From Pyxicephalus adspersus (taxonomy: Eukaryota > Chordata > Amphibia > Anura > Pyxicephalidae), in assembly GCF_032062135.1 (NCBI RefSeq), contig NC_092859.1, positions 71,756,486-71,820,485 on the forward strand: DNA of 64,000 nucleotides. Reading direction: 5' to 3'. Each line of letters begins with the position of its first letter. Within the stretch, counting starts at the first letter, position 1. Both the position numbers and the translations under genes were made by a program. The notes below the pieces were generated by a model that saw only the letters and a program-made list of their open reading frames with translations, was not told the origin of the DNA and ran no database searches. This document shows positions 11,230 through 23,048 of the stretch, piece by piece.

Positions 11230-12110
11230 CATTGTCTAAAGAGTTTACAGCTGAAAATCCAGCAGGTTACCTAAATCCATCCGGCTTGTGGCCACATTCA
11301 GTTCCAGATTGCAAATTGTTACAGAAGTCTTAACAGACTGCAAACAGTCGGCAAGCTCACGGTAGCTTTTCTTGCTAATTAAAATTTAGCTAGTTGGCTT
11401 TGCAGATGAAATATTTTCCAGCTGAAAATTAGAAAATAGTTTTTCCAAGTCCTTTCTAAAGATTGTTAAATGAAAGCAAAAATGTATTGACCTAAAGTGT
11501 AAGAATTGCTTGCTGGCTGCAGTACATAAAAAAATCATTTTTTGATTAGTTTACCTGCATACAGAAAAACCTGTAATGTAACCTGTTAATGACCTAGAAC
11601 ATGCCTTGTATGCCTTAATTTACAGTTGTTAATACCTCTTGTTCACCATTTGAGCACCTGGGAGTGGTGAGAAATGCATACATGAGCTTTTCTTTGAATA
11701 TTGCAGAATACGTTTTTGCACATCATAGGTCATCTGTTGTAATTTAATTTTTTTAAGGTTGGAAAGCATGCCCATTTTAGTATTAAAACTGGTTCAGAAA
11801 AAGTCCAACCTGCATTGAGTTTCTGAAAAAATACAGATATTTCCCCTTTTTCCCCCTTGTATTAATTTTAATTATATATAGGGTTGGTGGATAGTAGTGA
11901 AGTGCAGCGAAGGCCTCTTTTACGTTGGGCACAAAAGTGTTGCTGTTGGAGTCAGATGTCAGTTTGACATTTGAGGTCCTGATCTGTGTATTTAATTTTG
12001 TCGGCACTGCTAATTGCATGCAGGTTTCTGTATTATCATTTGTTAAAATGTAAACCAAAATTAATACATTGGTGTGAGCTGCAGCTGTCATGAGCTTCTA
12101 ATTAGAATGT
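11230..12110. other. Candidate cluster of conserved regulatory DNA
   Basis: Two blocks stand out. At 11235-11480 there is complex sequence with CTTGCTAATTAAAATTTAGC. At 11930-12110 there are TGTCAGTTTGACA, TTTAATTTTGTCGGC, TGCTAATTGCATGCA, GAGCTGCAGCTGTC (an E-box-like palindrome) and CTTCTAATTAGAATG, a TAATTA core within a palindrome. Between them lie AT-rich spacers. No open frame is credible: the 102-codon minus-strand frame 11783-12091 shows no domain. The call rests on motif density and high complexity only. Confidence 0.3.
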
Positions 12111-12677
12111 GTTTTTTTATATACCATTTCTGTATCCTAAGTAATACCTGTTTGCTGAATTTAGGGATCTGAAAAAAAAACTAATACATTTTTTAACTGG
12201 TTGATTTTCATTTTACTAACAGTGTATATTATTATTTAGCTGACTTAACATATAACTCAAACAATATCCTGAGTAATAGGGTAGATTGCATTGTATATTC
12301 ACTGTTACATATACCACTGATGATAAATATCAGATGTAATTATCCGCAGCATCCTGCTTGAATTTCAGTTGTTGCAGAAGCAACCATTACTCTTAACCAC
12401 ATGTGATCATTTATAATCAGTGCTCATGCTGGGAGTTTTGTAGGAAAATGCAAAGTTTACACAAGCACAGTAAGATTCTTGATTGACAGAAAACTGATAG
12501 TTCATACTTTTACCATTAACCTTTATTTATTAATTGGGTGTAAGAATTTTTTAAAAGCTTTACAATTATACCACATGGTGTACACATGAAACATAATAAC
12601 GTTTTGTAGTTATTGCTTTCAGGTAGAAATGTTATATGCTTTGGGGGTTTAGTTACAGTTTTTACTTTAAGTTCAGT
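12111..12677. other. Non-coding DNA with a possible regulatory block
   Basis: The part at 12300-12480 has GATGATAAATATCAGATG, TGTAATTATCCG, a CACATGTG E-box and TGATCATTTATAATCAG. It resembles the blocks at 11.2-12.1 kb in character. The rest is simple AT-rich DNA. Confidence 0.35.
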
Positions 12678-12904
12678 GGGCCTGATTTATTATAGCTCTT
12701 CAAGGCTGGAGAAGATACACTTTCATCTGTGAACCTGGGTGATCTAGCAAACCTAAAATGGATCTGGTCCAGGATTTAAAATATCCTATGCTAGCATACA
12801 GCAAATTACCTTAAAGAAATCCATTCCAGGTTTGCTGGATCACCCAGCTTCACTGATAAAAGTGTATCCTCTCCAGCCTTGGAAAGCTTTATTAAATCAG
12901 GCCC
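12678..12904. mobile_element. PAL-A palindromic MITE, copy 2 (nearly complete)
   Basis: Both ends are present: GGGCCTGATTTATTATAGC on the left and CTTTATTAAATCAGGCCC on the right. The arms carry CAAGGCTGGAGAAG / CTCTCCAGCCTTGG, GATACACTTTCATC / GATAAAAGTGTATCC, and GGTGATCTAGCAAACC / GGTTTGCTGGATCACC. The central loop is around GCTAGCATACAGC. It is one of the most complete copies and a good guide to the element's borders. It has no coding capacity. No target duplication is evident, so superfamily is uncertain. Confidence 0.88.
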
Positions 12905-14208
12905 ATTATCCCCAATTATAGTTTGCATATACACTGCTTAGAAGTAACCAACAGCCTGATTTATGAACCTAGAGGTGTTTGTTAGCATGATATATATATT
13001 TGTTTAAATGCAATGAATGTAAGTAGATACATTTGACTTACCAGTGAGGTGGACATGCTATTTGTAGCAGAGAATAATCTTTCCCTATTAAGCAAAACTA
13101 TGACAAAAAGGGGTAAAATAGCAACCATATGTATTTTATATGTGCATTTGGCTTTCCAAATTTTGGAGTTCAGCTTTAGGGCAGAAATTTAAAACAAACG
13201 TACTGAGAAAAATAATTTGTTACCATTGGTGATCACCTTATACACAGAACTGTTTTTTTTTCTGAGAAGGACATTGGTTGTGTCAATAAACAAGTGTGGA
13301 AGGCATAGTATTTATTTTGTGCAATGGAGTCTTATTGGATTTCTTCCACTTTTAGGTAACCGTGGTATCTATCACAGGATGGAATGTGTGTTTATAATGG
13401 CATCACCCTGACCAAAGAAACAAAGCATTCTGTCTTGAGTTGTTAGTTATTTTTAGCAGTTCTGTAAATAGAAGTAATTGTTTATATGGCTTAAAACTGT
13501 CTTCACAGGATGAAGTCATTATGCTGTTGTATTGGCTAATGATAGTTTCATAGTTATAATGTGCAGGATTAATTCAGGTCTGAGCCAGGAATACTGATAG
13601 CCCTTTTATATAAACTAATTGCAGTTTTCTAACAATCAGAACATTAACAGAAGCCATCCCTGACCTCTCCAACTAGAGTTCATATTTTATCAGTGGCTAC
13701 CACTTCTTCCCTTTGGTTTGTGTCCCAACATTCCTCCCAGCAATTAAATTATCTGTAGCAGTGATTTCTGTCCTTGGTGGCACTACAAGGAGACTGCCTC
13801 CCAGCTGTTTGACTTCATCTGATTTTGCACCTACATTCCTTATAGTTAACTTGCCCATGATAACATAATGTTTGCTATTTGCTGGGGTACACATTTCATT
13901 CACTGATCATTTCATGTTTTCTGCCTGGACTAAACTTTTGGCTGGTTTCTTTTTAATCCAAAACCTTCTGGTCCCTTTGGTACTCTAGCTGGCTGACTAA
14001 TCTCCTGTGCTTTATCTCTGACTGTCTTTCTCCCTTAAACAAACTCCTTACATCTTTTGACCATACCCTTGGATCCTGCACCTTCCATGTAACACTGTGG
14101 GCCAGGGTGTCCAGGTTGTCATGTCAACTAATTGTGCTTTCCTCTGGCCCTATCCACCAAGGCAGTGCCCTGGTTGTCTTTAAATCCTTACCATTCCACA
14201 GACACAAT
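12905..14208. other. Non-coding DNA, right half possibly an old repeat
   Basis: No gene is recognisable. From about 13600 to 14200 the sequence is GC-richer and pyrimidine-rich on the + strand (for example CTGTCTTTCTCCC and CCTCTGGCCC), as in old transposon interiors. I found no LTR ends, poly(A) tail or conserved domain, and open frames of 60-70 codons there are unremarkable. Confidence 0.4.
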
Positions 14209-14428
14209 GGCCCTGATTTATTAAAGTTCTCCAAGGCTGGAGAGAATACACTTTCATCAGTGAAGCTGGGTGAAACAGAAAACCTGGAATGGATTTGCTT
14301 TAGGTCATTAGCTATTTGTTAGCAAATGTTTTCAATTCTGGACCAGATCCATCCCAGGTTTGCTGGATCACCTTCACTGGTGAAAGTGTATTCTCTCCAG
14401 CCTTGGAGAACGTTAATAAATCAGGGCC
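14209..14428. mobile_element. PAL-A palindromic MITE, copy 3 (complete)
   Basis: Ends GGCCCTGATTTATTAAAG and CGTTAATAAATCAGGGCC are inverse to each other. The arms hold CCAAGGCTGGAGAGAATACA / GTATTCTCTCCAGCCTTGG and CCTGGAATGGAT / ATCCATCCCAGG, with TTAGCAAATG at the turn. Two overlapping 71-codon frames across this element and its neighbour are translations of the repeat. Two partial copies follow within 360 bp. Confidence 0.88.
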
Positions 14429-14488
14429 AATGCCTTGCATACTTGGGGAGCAATGCAGTGCTGGAAAGGTGCAACAAGTGGACTCTTT

Positions 14489-14633
14489 GAGCCTCGAATG
14501 GATTTCTGCAAAGTCATTTGCTCTTTGCTAGAAAATGTTTTGAATCATCGACCAGATCTATTCCAGGTTTGCTGGATCACCCAGCTTCACTGATGAAAGT
14601 GTGTCTTCTTTAGCTTGGAGAGCAATCAGGGCC
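14489..14633. mobile_element. PAL-A palindromic MITE, copy 4 (left end missing)
   Basis: It begins in the left arm near TCGAATGGATTTCTGCAAAG and runs through GCTAGAAAATG to the right arm GGTTTGCTGGATCACCCAG, GATGAAAGTGTGTCTTC and GCTTGGAGAGCAATCAGGGCCC. The first part of the left arm is absent. Confidence 0.75.
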
Positions 14634-14691
14634 CTTGTCTATAGATTGTGCCTATAGACATATATTGCAAATGGTAAACCCCACTCAATAA

Positions 14692-14780
14692 ACATACATT
14701 CTAGGATTGCTGGATCACCCAGACTCTACCATAAAAGTCTATCTTCACCAGTTTATGTAAGCTGTAATAAATCAAGTCCA
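14692..14780. mobile_element. PAL-type palindromic MITE, copy 5 (right arm only)
   Basis: Only the right arm is recognisable: TTCTAGGATTGCTGGATCAC, then AAAGTCTATCTTC and GTAATAAATCAAGTCC. It is more diverged than its two neighbours and nearer the PAL-B type, because AAAGTCTATC replaces GTGTATCC. Confidence 0.6.
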
Positions 14781-17700
14781 GTGTGTAAATATTTAACTTC
14801 CTATTAACCTTGAGTTTACCCTAATTAGCCCTATTAAACTCTTTCTTCCTCCTTTCTCGCATACCTATTATTTGACTGCTATTTGTAATATATTTCTATT
14901 TTGCTAACCATTAATATTTAAACCTTTTTTGTTTTTATTTGTTTTGTTTATTAATTGTGTTAATGTCATTATTAAAAATCAGTTAATTTAATCAAAAGGT
15001 TTCTTTATTTTATACAACTAGAAAAAAGTGTTTATATCTGGGGGAGTTAAATTTGCACCACATCCCCAATATCTCTAGATCAGTACAGTAATATTTCCTG
15101 TGGGACTTTTAAGGTGCTCACCAATGAACAATCCCAATATTATAAAATCATTTCTTATGTTACTTTATTAAATTCTACTTAAATGTTAAAATCACAAAAA
15201 AAAAAAAAAAAAATGAATGCAACGTTTCCACTGTGTTTTACATATACAAACACTTTGTCAATTCCATTTCCACCCAAAGGCTTCTTCAGAAGGACATAAC
15301 ATGGTATCTGCATCAGTCTCATTTTTAAACTCTCAACAGATAGATGTGTTCTAAATGTGACTAGATTATCTAAAACAGTTTGTTCAACGTAGCTGGTTAA
15401 CATTGGTACAGTGCATGAGGTTGTATGAACTGTGACCCCTTTGTTTTCCCAAAAGGTTAGCATCACTCAATTATGCCTCTAGTTTTTCACCAATGTGTAT
15501 AGTGCCTAATTTATGCATCCAAACCTGCTTTGTGGATTTCCCTTTTTCTTAGACAATCAATGTGGCACAAAATGACATTCTTAGCCACCTTGCTTTCCTA
15601 TGCGTACCTGACTTGGGTCATGGTCCCCCAGCAATCTTTATTTTATTTGTAACCAACTGCAAAACATTGTAGAATAACAACTATCATTTTACTGTTTTTT
15701 TAAGGGGGACAAGTTTTAGAGTGAAATGTATTTAAATTAACACAGATCAAAGAAGTAAATGTGTGTGTTTTTGTATTTGATTTCAATGCATGTATTTAAC
15801 TTGCTTAATAAAAGACAATATCACCAAAAAAAGGCTTGCTTGTTCTAAAACTATGATTTATGTATTGCTTTGTTTTTTTTTCCAATGACAACTTTTTTCC
15901 TGAATAAACAGGTCCATAGCAAAAATGTAAAAAATGTGTGATCCATAGAGGTGTGGGAGCTGAAATGGTTGAATAAATTTTCTATATTATTTTATAAATA
16001 TTTTATAAATATTAATTGATTAGGTGTAATAAACTTTGGTAAAAATGCATCTTGTATTCCCAATTGTGTGGCTGTTCTTGAATCCACCACTAATATCTAT
16101 TGAGATATCTCTTTAAAACTTCCATTAAATTGGGCATTAAACACAAATTGAGTGCATATGGGATCACAGTGATGTGCAGGGAAGAGAGGTACTCAGCAAA
16201 TGGTGTAAGTGTTACTTCTGTGTGTATGTTAAAACTTAATCGATATCCAGTAGTGCACTCAGGGAGGTATCAGTCCTTTATCTAATCATGCAAACATCTA
16301 ACAGGGTATGGCCAGCTTTAGGCATTTTATGGTTAAGCAAACAAATGTAACACAGCCAGGCTTATACTTAGAGAATACAAAGAAACACTAGCAGAGAACA
16401 TTACTGGTATAATCCATGACTGTGAAACTTCATTGGACACCACATAGCTTCAAATTGATTGTCTTCTACGAACTGTTACAAAATCTAACACATTCAGAGA
16501 TCTGGATTGCAACAGCTGTAGAAAATAAGAAATGTGGCTTTTTCTACAGAGAAAACCAATTCGTATCTCAAAAAATAACTGTTTTTTTTGTCTGCCTTAT
16601 TAAAAAGGATAAAAATTAAAAAGGCATTCCTTATTAGTAAATTCGTAAATCACTTTACAAGCTATTAAAATTTTTTTTTAAACTAACACTTAGTATTATT
16701 ACAGTTTTTTTTTAAAATCATACCTAGTACTTCTGCAACAAAGGTCATTGTTCAATAACTTACTGTTATAGGGTGTCAGTGCTCTGTTCCCTTTTTCCTA
16801 GTTATGCCCCCATGTTGTTACCCTACACCTACATCTCCGTGTTTGAACACACATTTTACAGGTATAACCCACTCTTGTTTCTATGAGGAATGTTTGCACT
16901 GATAAACTTCCTAAAGCTACGGCCACCAACATGGTGGGGGAGTTATGGCGATGGGTGCAAGGGATATTTTTCTACAGGGCCCTAGTCAAAAGAACTTGAA
17001 TTTTGCACTGCTAGGACTTGTAGATATGAGGGGGGAGGCAGGAAGTGTACCTCGTATGGGCCCCAGAAGTTGTAGATAAGGAGTGGCTGCAGGAGGTTAG
17101 CAGCACTGAGAGGTAACAAAGCTAGAAAAAAGTTATTTATAAAAAGTTATTTATATTTTCTTATCAGATGTTGATGACATATAGGACTTTAACTTATTTT
17201 TCAGACATAATGGAGAAGGGTTGCAATATCTGTCAAGTTTTGACTGCTAGTTGTTTCAGCATTTGGGAGATTTCCCGTAACTTCTGTCCATCTACATGGT
17301 GTCAGAAAGAACAGAAGAAAGAACATATTTAAAAGTCCTGCCTTGTAGGCTGTTGTTTGTATTGTCATGCCAAGGAAAGTATGTCAGATATTTGCATATT
17401 CCTATTTTGTTTTTGGTGGTTTCATCCAAGGTGACTCAATAGGGGACTCAAGTAAGACTTTTTTTGCACTTCAGAATTGTAGAGAACCTATTTAGGAGTG
17501 TACTGATTGTTTGACCATCAGCTACCTAGTTACCCCCATCAGTTGTATACTTACCTCCATCCAGTGGTCATTATGTTTACATCCTAGAGGTAATCTGTGG
17601 CTGCCTCTTAAACAAGGTAGAACATCTGTGGGGATTGACTGCATAAGCATGTTGAATGCAGAAACGATTGCACCCTGAGATGTACAGTAACTATTGCAGT

Positions 17701-20459
17701 GATCCATCATCATGGATGAAGGCATGTTTACGCAGTGCTTTATTTTGTGTGGGGGAGTGTACACTTATTTTATAAAAACCTGTAGGTAGACAATGTCAAT
17801 AATTAATTATTAGCAGCCATAAGAACGTATGCCCTTTTGTATTCCTGGAACATATATGTACTTTGCCCCCAGCAGTCCAATTTACATGCAAATAGACTTT
17901 TTCTATTTTGGTAAAAAAGACAAAAACCCTATAAAAATTTTTTTTACTGAGGGACCTTAGTTCTACATTTTGCTGTTGAGATGGTTTTTGTTTCCTTTGT
18001 CACCACTTCCAGTGGTAACAGCAAATGATGGAAATCCCCTCCAGGGCATAGGGGAAATTCATAAAACCATGAAAATGAAGAGGTAGATTTTTTTCACTGC
18101 ATTATCTGACCTCTTTCTCTTGCAGCTAGCAGAAACCCAGATATTAAAAGCCTTATTGTGGTTCATCACTTCTATTTGACTTATCTTTCATTTGTAGATT
18201 CAGAAAGGAAGTGCTAATGCTGGCTAAAGTGCAGTGCATTAGTATTGCCATCCTGAAAATGGTAATACCATTTTAAAGCCAGTGGAAAAAAGCACCATCT
18301 GGTCCTTTCTTATTTTTTTTTTTTGCCACTGTCATGTTAATTCTAGGTTGCTACCATCATATTGCTCTTGGAAGCCATGCAATAATGTAATAGAATATAT
18401 AAATACCATGTGATTTGCAAGGGGAAAATTGCATAGATAAAAGCCCAAATGTACAACAGTAAGTGACCACACTATTTATACAGTTTTATATATGTAAACC
18501 TATATGTGTATATGTTTTATATATTGTCCCCATAGACTTTGTTTTAGTATATTTGGGAAGGGTTAGGACCTAATGTCAAGTTATTATTCCTGTCTTGGTT
18601 ACTGCTAACATTTTTTTTGTCCTGCTGTCATGGGGCAGCAGATGAGGGGCATTATCTCCAACACGGTAACAAACAGCAGTAAAAAAAGGAAAGCCTTCCC
18701 TTTTCCTAGATCTATCCTAACCAAAACCAGTTTTGACTGTGGTTGCGCTTTACGAAGATTCCATGACATACAGTCAAAACCTATATGTGTTCAACTTGGT
18801 AATCAGTAATTGTAATTAAAAATACATAGTGTTCAGCTTTTTTAAACGTTTAATTATTTTACTCATTATTTTTTTAATTAAACATAGCAGACTATAATTT
18901 AGGCCCAATTAAACTAAACTTTAAATTTTTTTCTAAAAGCTTCTGTCCTATTTTGAACCTTATTTGTTTCAATATAACAATTATATTCCCCATTTAACAA
19001 AGAAGGTATTATCTCTTGGAATATGATATAAAGTCATCAACTTTTTTTCATTGGAAAATGCATAATTGGACCTGTGATTTTAAATGTCAAAAGTTTAGTT
19101 TCTATTAGGGCTTTAGGCTACAATTTACTGTTTTTACTATTACATTCATCTGTGACAAATTGCAAGTCAGCTATTCAGTTGATTTCTACCTGAATTACCC
19201 AGTGAAAACATCAAGTACTTTTGTCTTATGAGTCCCAGCCTTAAAGCAGGACTTTACCGTTCAGCAGCCAACACCTTCACTCCTTACTCCACCACAGCCT
19301 TTTAGGTTCACCGAGATCCTCCTCGGCCATTGGATGGCCACTGATAATGTAACCCCTGTGCATATGAAAGGTGTTCCATTGTCCCCAGCTCTTGGCTCTA
19401 CATGTAGCACCTCTGTATGCGGCTCTGCATGGGTAGGGCCATGCATTATATAAAGGCAAACATCCTTGGGATCAGTTATAAGTGTTCTTTATCCCTTTGT
19501 CATTCTTTATCTCTCGGTCATTTAGCTCTATTTCCTGGTGACTTTTGTTTTGTTTTTTTAGTTTTCCCAAATCTTTCAAGAAAATGATTGAGCACTGCAT
19601 GAAATCTTGTTGGATTTAGGGTTCTCAGTTTTCCCAGGTTTGTGCGTGACTATCCAGTGCTATTAGTTGTGTTCAGTTTTTTTTTTAGTTTTTTTTCTGT
19701 AATCTAAGGGCTTGTATTCCAGCACAGCTCTCCAGTTTTATGAGCTGTTTTTTCTAATTTTCCCTCATGTCTGTTCATTAAAGAACAAATATATTTTAGA
19801 AAGCAGCAGTAGGGGCTAACATGCAAGGAAAACAACTTTGATGTATAGTTAATACAGAATATAGGTTGTTCTATGGTTCATTTGCTTTTTATCAAATCTG
19901 CTCATTAGGGGAAATTAATCTTGCGGTAAGGTGTTAAGCTTTACTAATAAATAGCAAATATATTTCATTTAAATTATATAGAAAGCTTTATGAAGAATTT
20001 ATTCAGTACATTAATCCAAAAATACAACCTTTCCAAATGTTCTTTTTCCTCACAAATGTAGGCACAATTAAATTTACATCAGATGTGGTTACAGCACAAT
20101 GCCTTCATTTAATGTAATGCCAATACAATGCCTTTTAAAATTACAATCATTTTCTTTTTGAACTCTTTAGGCACTTTCAAATTACATCTGCAGTAGTGGT
20201 CTATTTAACATTTTAACTTACAAACTTTCAATGAGGGCACATCAAACACAGGGCAGTGAAAGTGTAGCATAATTGGGTCATTGTTAATAACAAAAAAAAA
20301 ATGCTAATCAACACTCTGTGCAGCTCTCCTTTCAAACCATTAAACACCAAAGTGACTATAATCTATAAACACCACTGGTATGGTAATATATGAAAAAATA
20401 AGTAAAAATATAAACAGCAGTACTCATAATATATACATTACTAATTTATTTCAGACAAC
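14781..20459. other. Long non-coding stretch
   Basis: No gene is recognisable in 5.7 kb. An 18-A run lies at 15196-15213. Just right of it, on the minus strand, is a weak GAAGAAGCC ... GGAAACGTTGC repeat motif. Near 16920-17110 and 17940-18300 there are GC-richer patches (for example GGGGGAGGCAGGAAGTGTACC and GGAAATCCCCTCCAGGG) that are probably old repeat fragments, unclassified. A patch at 19235-19445 starts with TTAAAGCAGGACTTTACCG, which resembles the border of a frog dispersed repeat also hinted at near 33223. The remainder is AT-rich. Confidence 0.45.
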
Positions 20460-20890
20460 CTAGGAATGATTCAAAGTGACACCCGTTAATGAAGTTGTGA
20501 TATTGAAACGCACCAAGAGCGTACCCTGGCTATATGGTGCAGGAAGCACAGGGACTGTGTGTAGGAATGCACAGAGGGCGATACAGAGATCTATTACACT
20601 TTCCTTTACGGTTTCTACCAATGACCATACTGGTTTCACACTATTTGTTTTCCTGTCCGGTGTACCTGTTGGAGTGGTTGTGGAGGAGACGGGTTGCATG
20701 GATAAAAGCAGAGAATAAAGACCACTTACATCTGATCTCAACAATGTTTGCCTTAAACATACCAGTGGTCACATTTTCAGATTGGGATGGAGGGATCCCA
20801 GAAACATTGGAGTTGAATACTGTGCACACTGGGCACAAAGCCAAATTTTGCCGATTTCCAAAATTTACAGTTCAGTGGTCCTTTAAAATT
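20460..20890. repeat. Unclassified GC-richer segment with long open frames
   Basis: Over about 430 bp both strands stay open for 80-125 codons (for example 20534-20911 on the + strand and 20460-20744 on the minus strand), unlike the surroundings. No domain was recognised in any frame, and no splice-like borders or start context argue for a gene. A GATATTGAAACGCACC motif at about 20507 recalls the GAAACGCGT motif at 4.7 kb, suggesting a dispersed repeat. A decayed pseudogene exon is an alternative. Confidence 0.35.
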
Positions 20891-21303
20891 GCCTACAGTA
20901 GTGTTTTCTGAATTTTTGTAACACTTCAACTATTTTTTTTTTTTCAATTGTTTCTCACCTATTTTGTAATCTGTCATTTTTTTTAAAAGTGTGTGTTTTG
21001 TATTAAAAAAAATTAATTGAAGCAATTAAAAAAAAGCCTAAATAAGAAATACGAAATCCGCATCCTCGGGTAAAATGTAGTAAAAACATGTATTATTAAT
21101 TATAAATTTGCTGTTTTTTGTTTTTGTGATTGGCTTACTATTCTTCTTATATTAAATATATTTTAAAGTCCAGGCCCTCACTGGGATATGTGAAGAATTT
21201 ATAGTGAATTGCTCTCTAAAATTCACTACCAAATAGAAACAAACACTGCAGCTGTTCTTATTACATTGCTAAGATTACACTGGGTTGTTTTAATTTGGGA
21301 CAC
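20891..21303. other. Non-coding AT-rich DNA
   Basis: T-rich and A-rich tracts; nothing else is visible. Confidence 0.5.
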
Positions 21304-21505
21304 TAAGCTTAATTTATTAAAGCTCTTCAAGACTGGAGAGGATAGACTATAATGGGAGACCATTTGTGATCCAGCAAACCTAGAGTGGATCTAGTCCAGA
21401 ACAGAAAACATTTGCCAAATGATAGCAAATCAATTTATTCTAGGTTTTCTGGTTCACCCATGTTCTTCCATTGTAGTCTTTGGAGAAATGTAACAAATCC
21501 AGCCC
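21304..21505. mobile_element. PAL-B palindromic MITE, copy 1
   Basis: This copy belongs to a second subfamily in which GATAGACTATAATGGGAGA replaces GATACACTTTCATCAGTGA. The left arm reads TTTATTAAAGCTCTTCAAG and GTGATCCAGCAAACC; the right arm has GGTTTTCTGGTTCACCC, TTCCATTGTAGTC and GTAACAAATCCAGCCC. It is moderately diverged. Confidence 0.8.
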
Positions 21506-22528
21506 AAGTTATATACACACAATAGGCCCATGTAGATATAATGTCTCGATATACACCAATTAGAAACAATAAATGTGTTAATATGGACTAAGACGTTAAC
21601 TCCTTCCTCATAAGTATCATCTTGGAACACATCACATAAACAACCTGTGAACCTACTCTAATAAGCCCTCTTGTATTTTTGGTAATTTGTTTTACATAGA
21701 CAGTGTATACCCTATTTGAAAGAGACATGAAGGTCCAGATCAAGACCCTCAGATCCTAATAAAAGTGCCATGCAATCATCATCGTGAATAAATGCCATGA
21801 TGGAATTTGTTAAGAACTTTGCAAAGAAGAAAATCCTTTCCCTTACAAAGGTATGTCAGGGATGTTTTCATTGACACAGTAAGAGATTATCCTGTAAGAC
21901 ACATTAGGAACCTCTAGAAACCTTTTAAAAGGTTTTTGTGAACTTTCATTTTTTTTATATTTTAGCATGAAGTTCTTCATTTATCTCAATCATTTAGAGA
22001 AGGTTATTGTGACTTTCATTCATTTCTTATTTTTACATTTCCTGCTCCATTAGAATTCTCCCTAAGCATTCAGGTTCACCTTTCTCTCTTCACTTATGTT
22101 TACAGCTTAACCCTTCAGTTTCCAGGACCATATGGCACTTACACATTTATGAGGATGTTTTAAACCACAGGATTTTGAGCCATGCAGTAAATACAAAACT
22201 TTTATATTTTTATAAACTAGACAAATTGAAATTTAATCCAGACAACTAATGTTTAAGTAAACTTTGTCTGGATCAGTGATGATTTTTGTGTATATCTCTG
22301 TATATGCTTTTTTGATGCCTTCTCCCTTAGGATCTACAAGCTTTACACTATTTATTATATTACGATATTAGCGTATGCAAAAACTGCACTAAACAAGGCA
22401 GCATTTTAATTAAATGTTAATAATCACATTATGAAGAGCTTATTGGGATACAAATGTAGGAGCGCATTTGCTGTAGAAGGAGCATTATTCAAGGATATCA
22501 TTATTAGCCTTTCAATACTGACCTCAAA
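21506..22528. other. Non-coding DNA
   Basis: No gene or clear repeat. One small inverted motif occurs near 21915-21935 (AACCTTTTAAAAGGTT). Confidence 0.5.
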
Positions 22529-22837
22529 CCAGTATGCTCATAGGTTAGCACGCTGCCCTTTGCAGCACTAGGTCCTAGAGTCGAATCTTGCCCAGGACAC
22601 TATCTGCATGGAGTTTGCAGGGTCTTCCCGTGGGTTTCCTTCCACTATACAAAAATAAAAAACATGCAGTTAGGTTATTTGGCTTGCCCCCAAAAATAGA
22701 CCTAAGACTGTGTTAATGACACATGACTATGATACAAGATAAAATTGTGAGCCCCTTGGAGGGACAACTAGTGGCATGGCTATGGACTTTGTAATATGTC
22801 AGCACTATATAAATACTGAATAATATTAATAATAAAG
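22529..22837 (+). mobile_element. tRNA-headed SINE, full-length but diverged
   Basis: The head (AGTATGCTCATAGGTTAGCA ... GAGTCGAATCTTGCCCAGG) resembles a tRNA with a decayed A box and a B box close to GGTTCGAATC. The body includes CTATCTGCATGGAGTTTGC and GACCTAAGACTGTGTTAATG. The 3' part has GTGAGCCCCTTGGAGGGACA and GTAATATGTCAGCACTATAT, and ends in a TAATATTAATAATAA tail. The GCACTATATAAAT ending resembles 3' ends of L2-like LINEs, suggesting shared retrotransposition machinery. The minus-strand relative at 52190-52407 has better A and B boxes. It is not a functional tRNA gene. Confidence 0.75.
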
Positions 22838-22876
22838 TATGTGCATAACCAATGACAAGGACACATATAATTTAGG

Positions 22877-23034
22877 TTTAGATTGTAAGCTCTTCGGGGA
22901 AGGGTCCTCTCCTCTTGTATCACTGTCTGTACCAGTCTGTCATTTGCAACACTTATTTAATGTACAGCGCTGCGTAATATGTTAGCACTATATAAATCCT
23001 GTTTATTATTATTAATAATAATAATAATAATAAT
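22877..23034 (+). mobile_element. 5'-truncated retroelement 3' end with TAA tail
   Basis: It runs from TTTAGATTGTAAGCTCTTCG through GGGTCCTCTCC and CACTGTCTGTACCAGTCTGT to TACAGCGCTGCGTAATATG, ATATAAATCCTG and a TAATAATAA tail. A second copy lies at about 23500-23680. Only the last ~160 bp are present, as expected from 5' truncation during target-primed reverse transcription. It may be an L2/CR1-like LINE or a SINE sharing its tail. Confidence 0.7.
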
Positions 23035-23048
23035 AGGTCAATGACCAT

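Noticed and set aside
13600..14200. Possible endogenous retrovirus or LTR fragment
   Set aside because: I looked for TG...CA ends, a primer-binding site and protease or reverse-transcriptase motifs and found none; only composition is suggestive.
14107..14531. Two adjoining 71-codon frames as paired small genes
   Set aside because: Both are translations of PAL palindromes, and their similarity to each other comes from the repeat.
15196..15213. 18-A run as the tail of a processed retrocopy
   Set aside because: Sequence to its left shows no coding or SINE similarity and no flanking duplication could be found.
20534..20911. 125-codon + strand frame as a possible gene
   Set aside because: No recognisable domain, overlapped by equally long frames on the other strand, and no promoter or splice evidence. 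Kept only as an unclassified segment.
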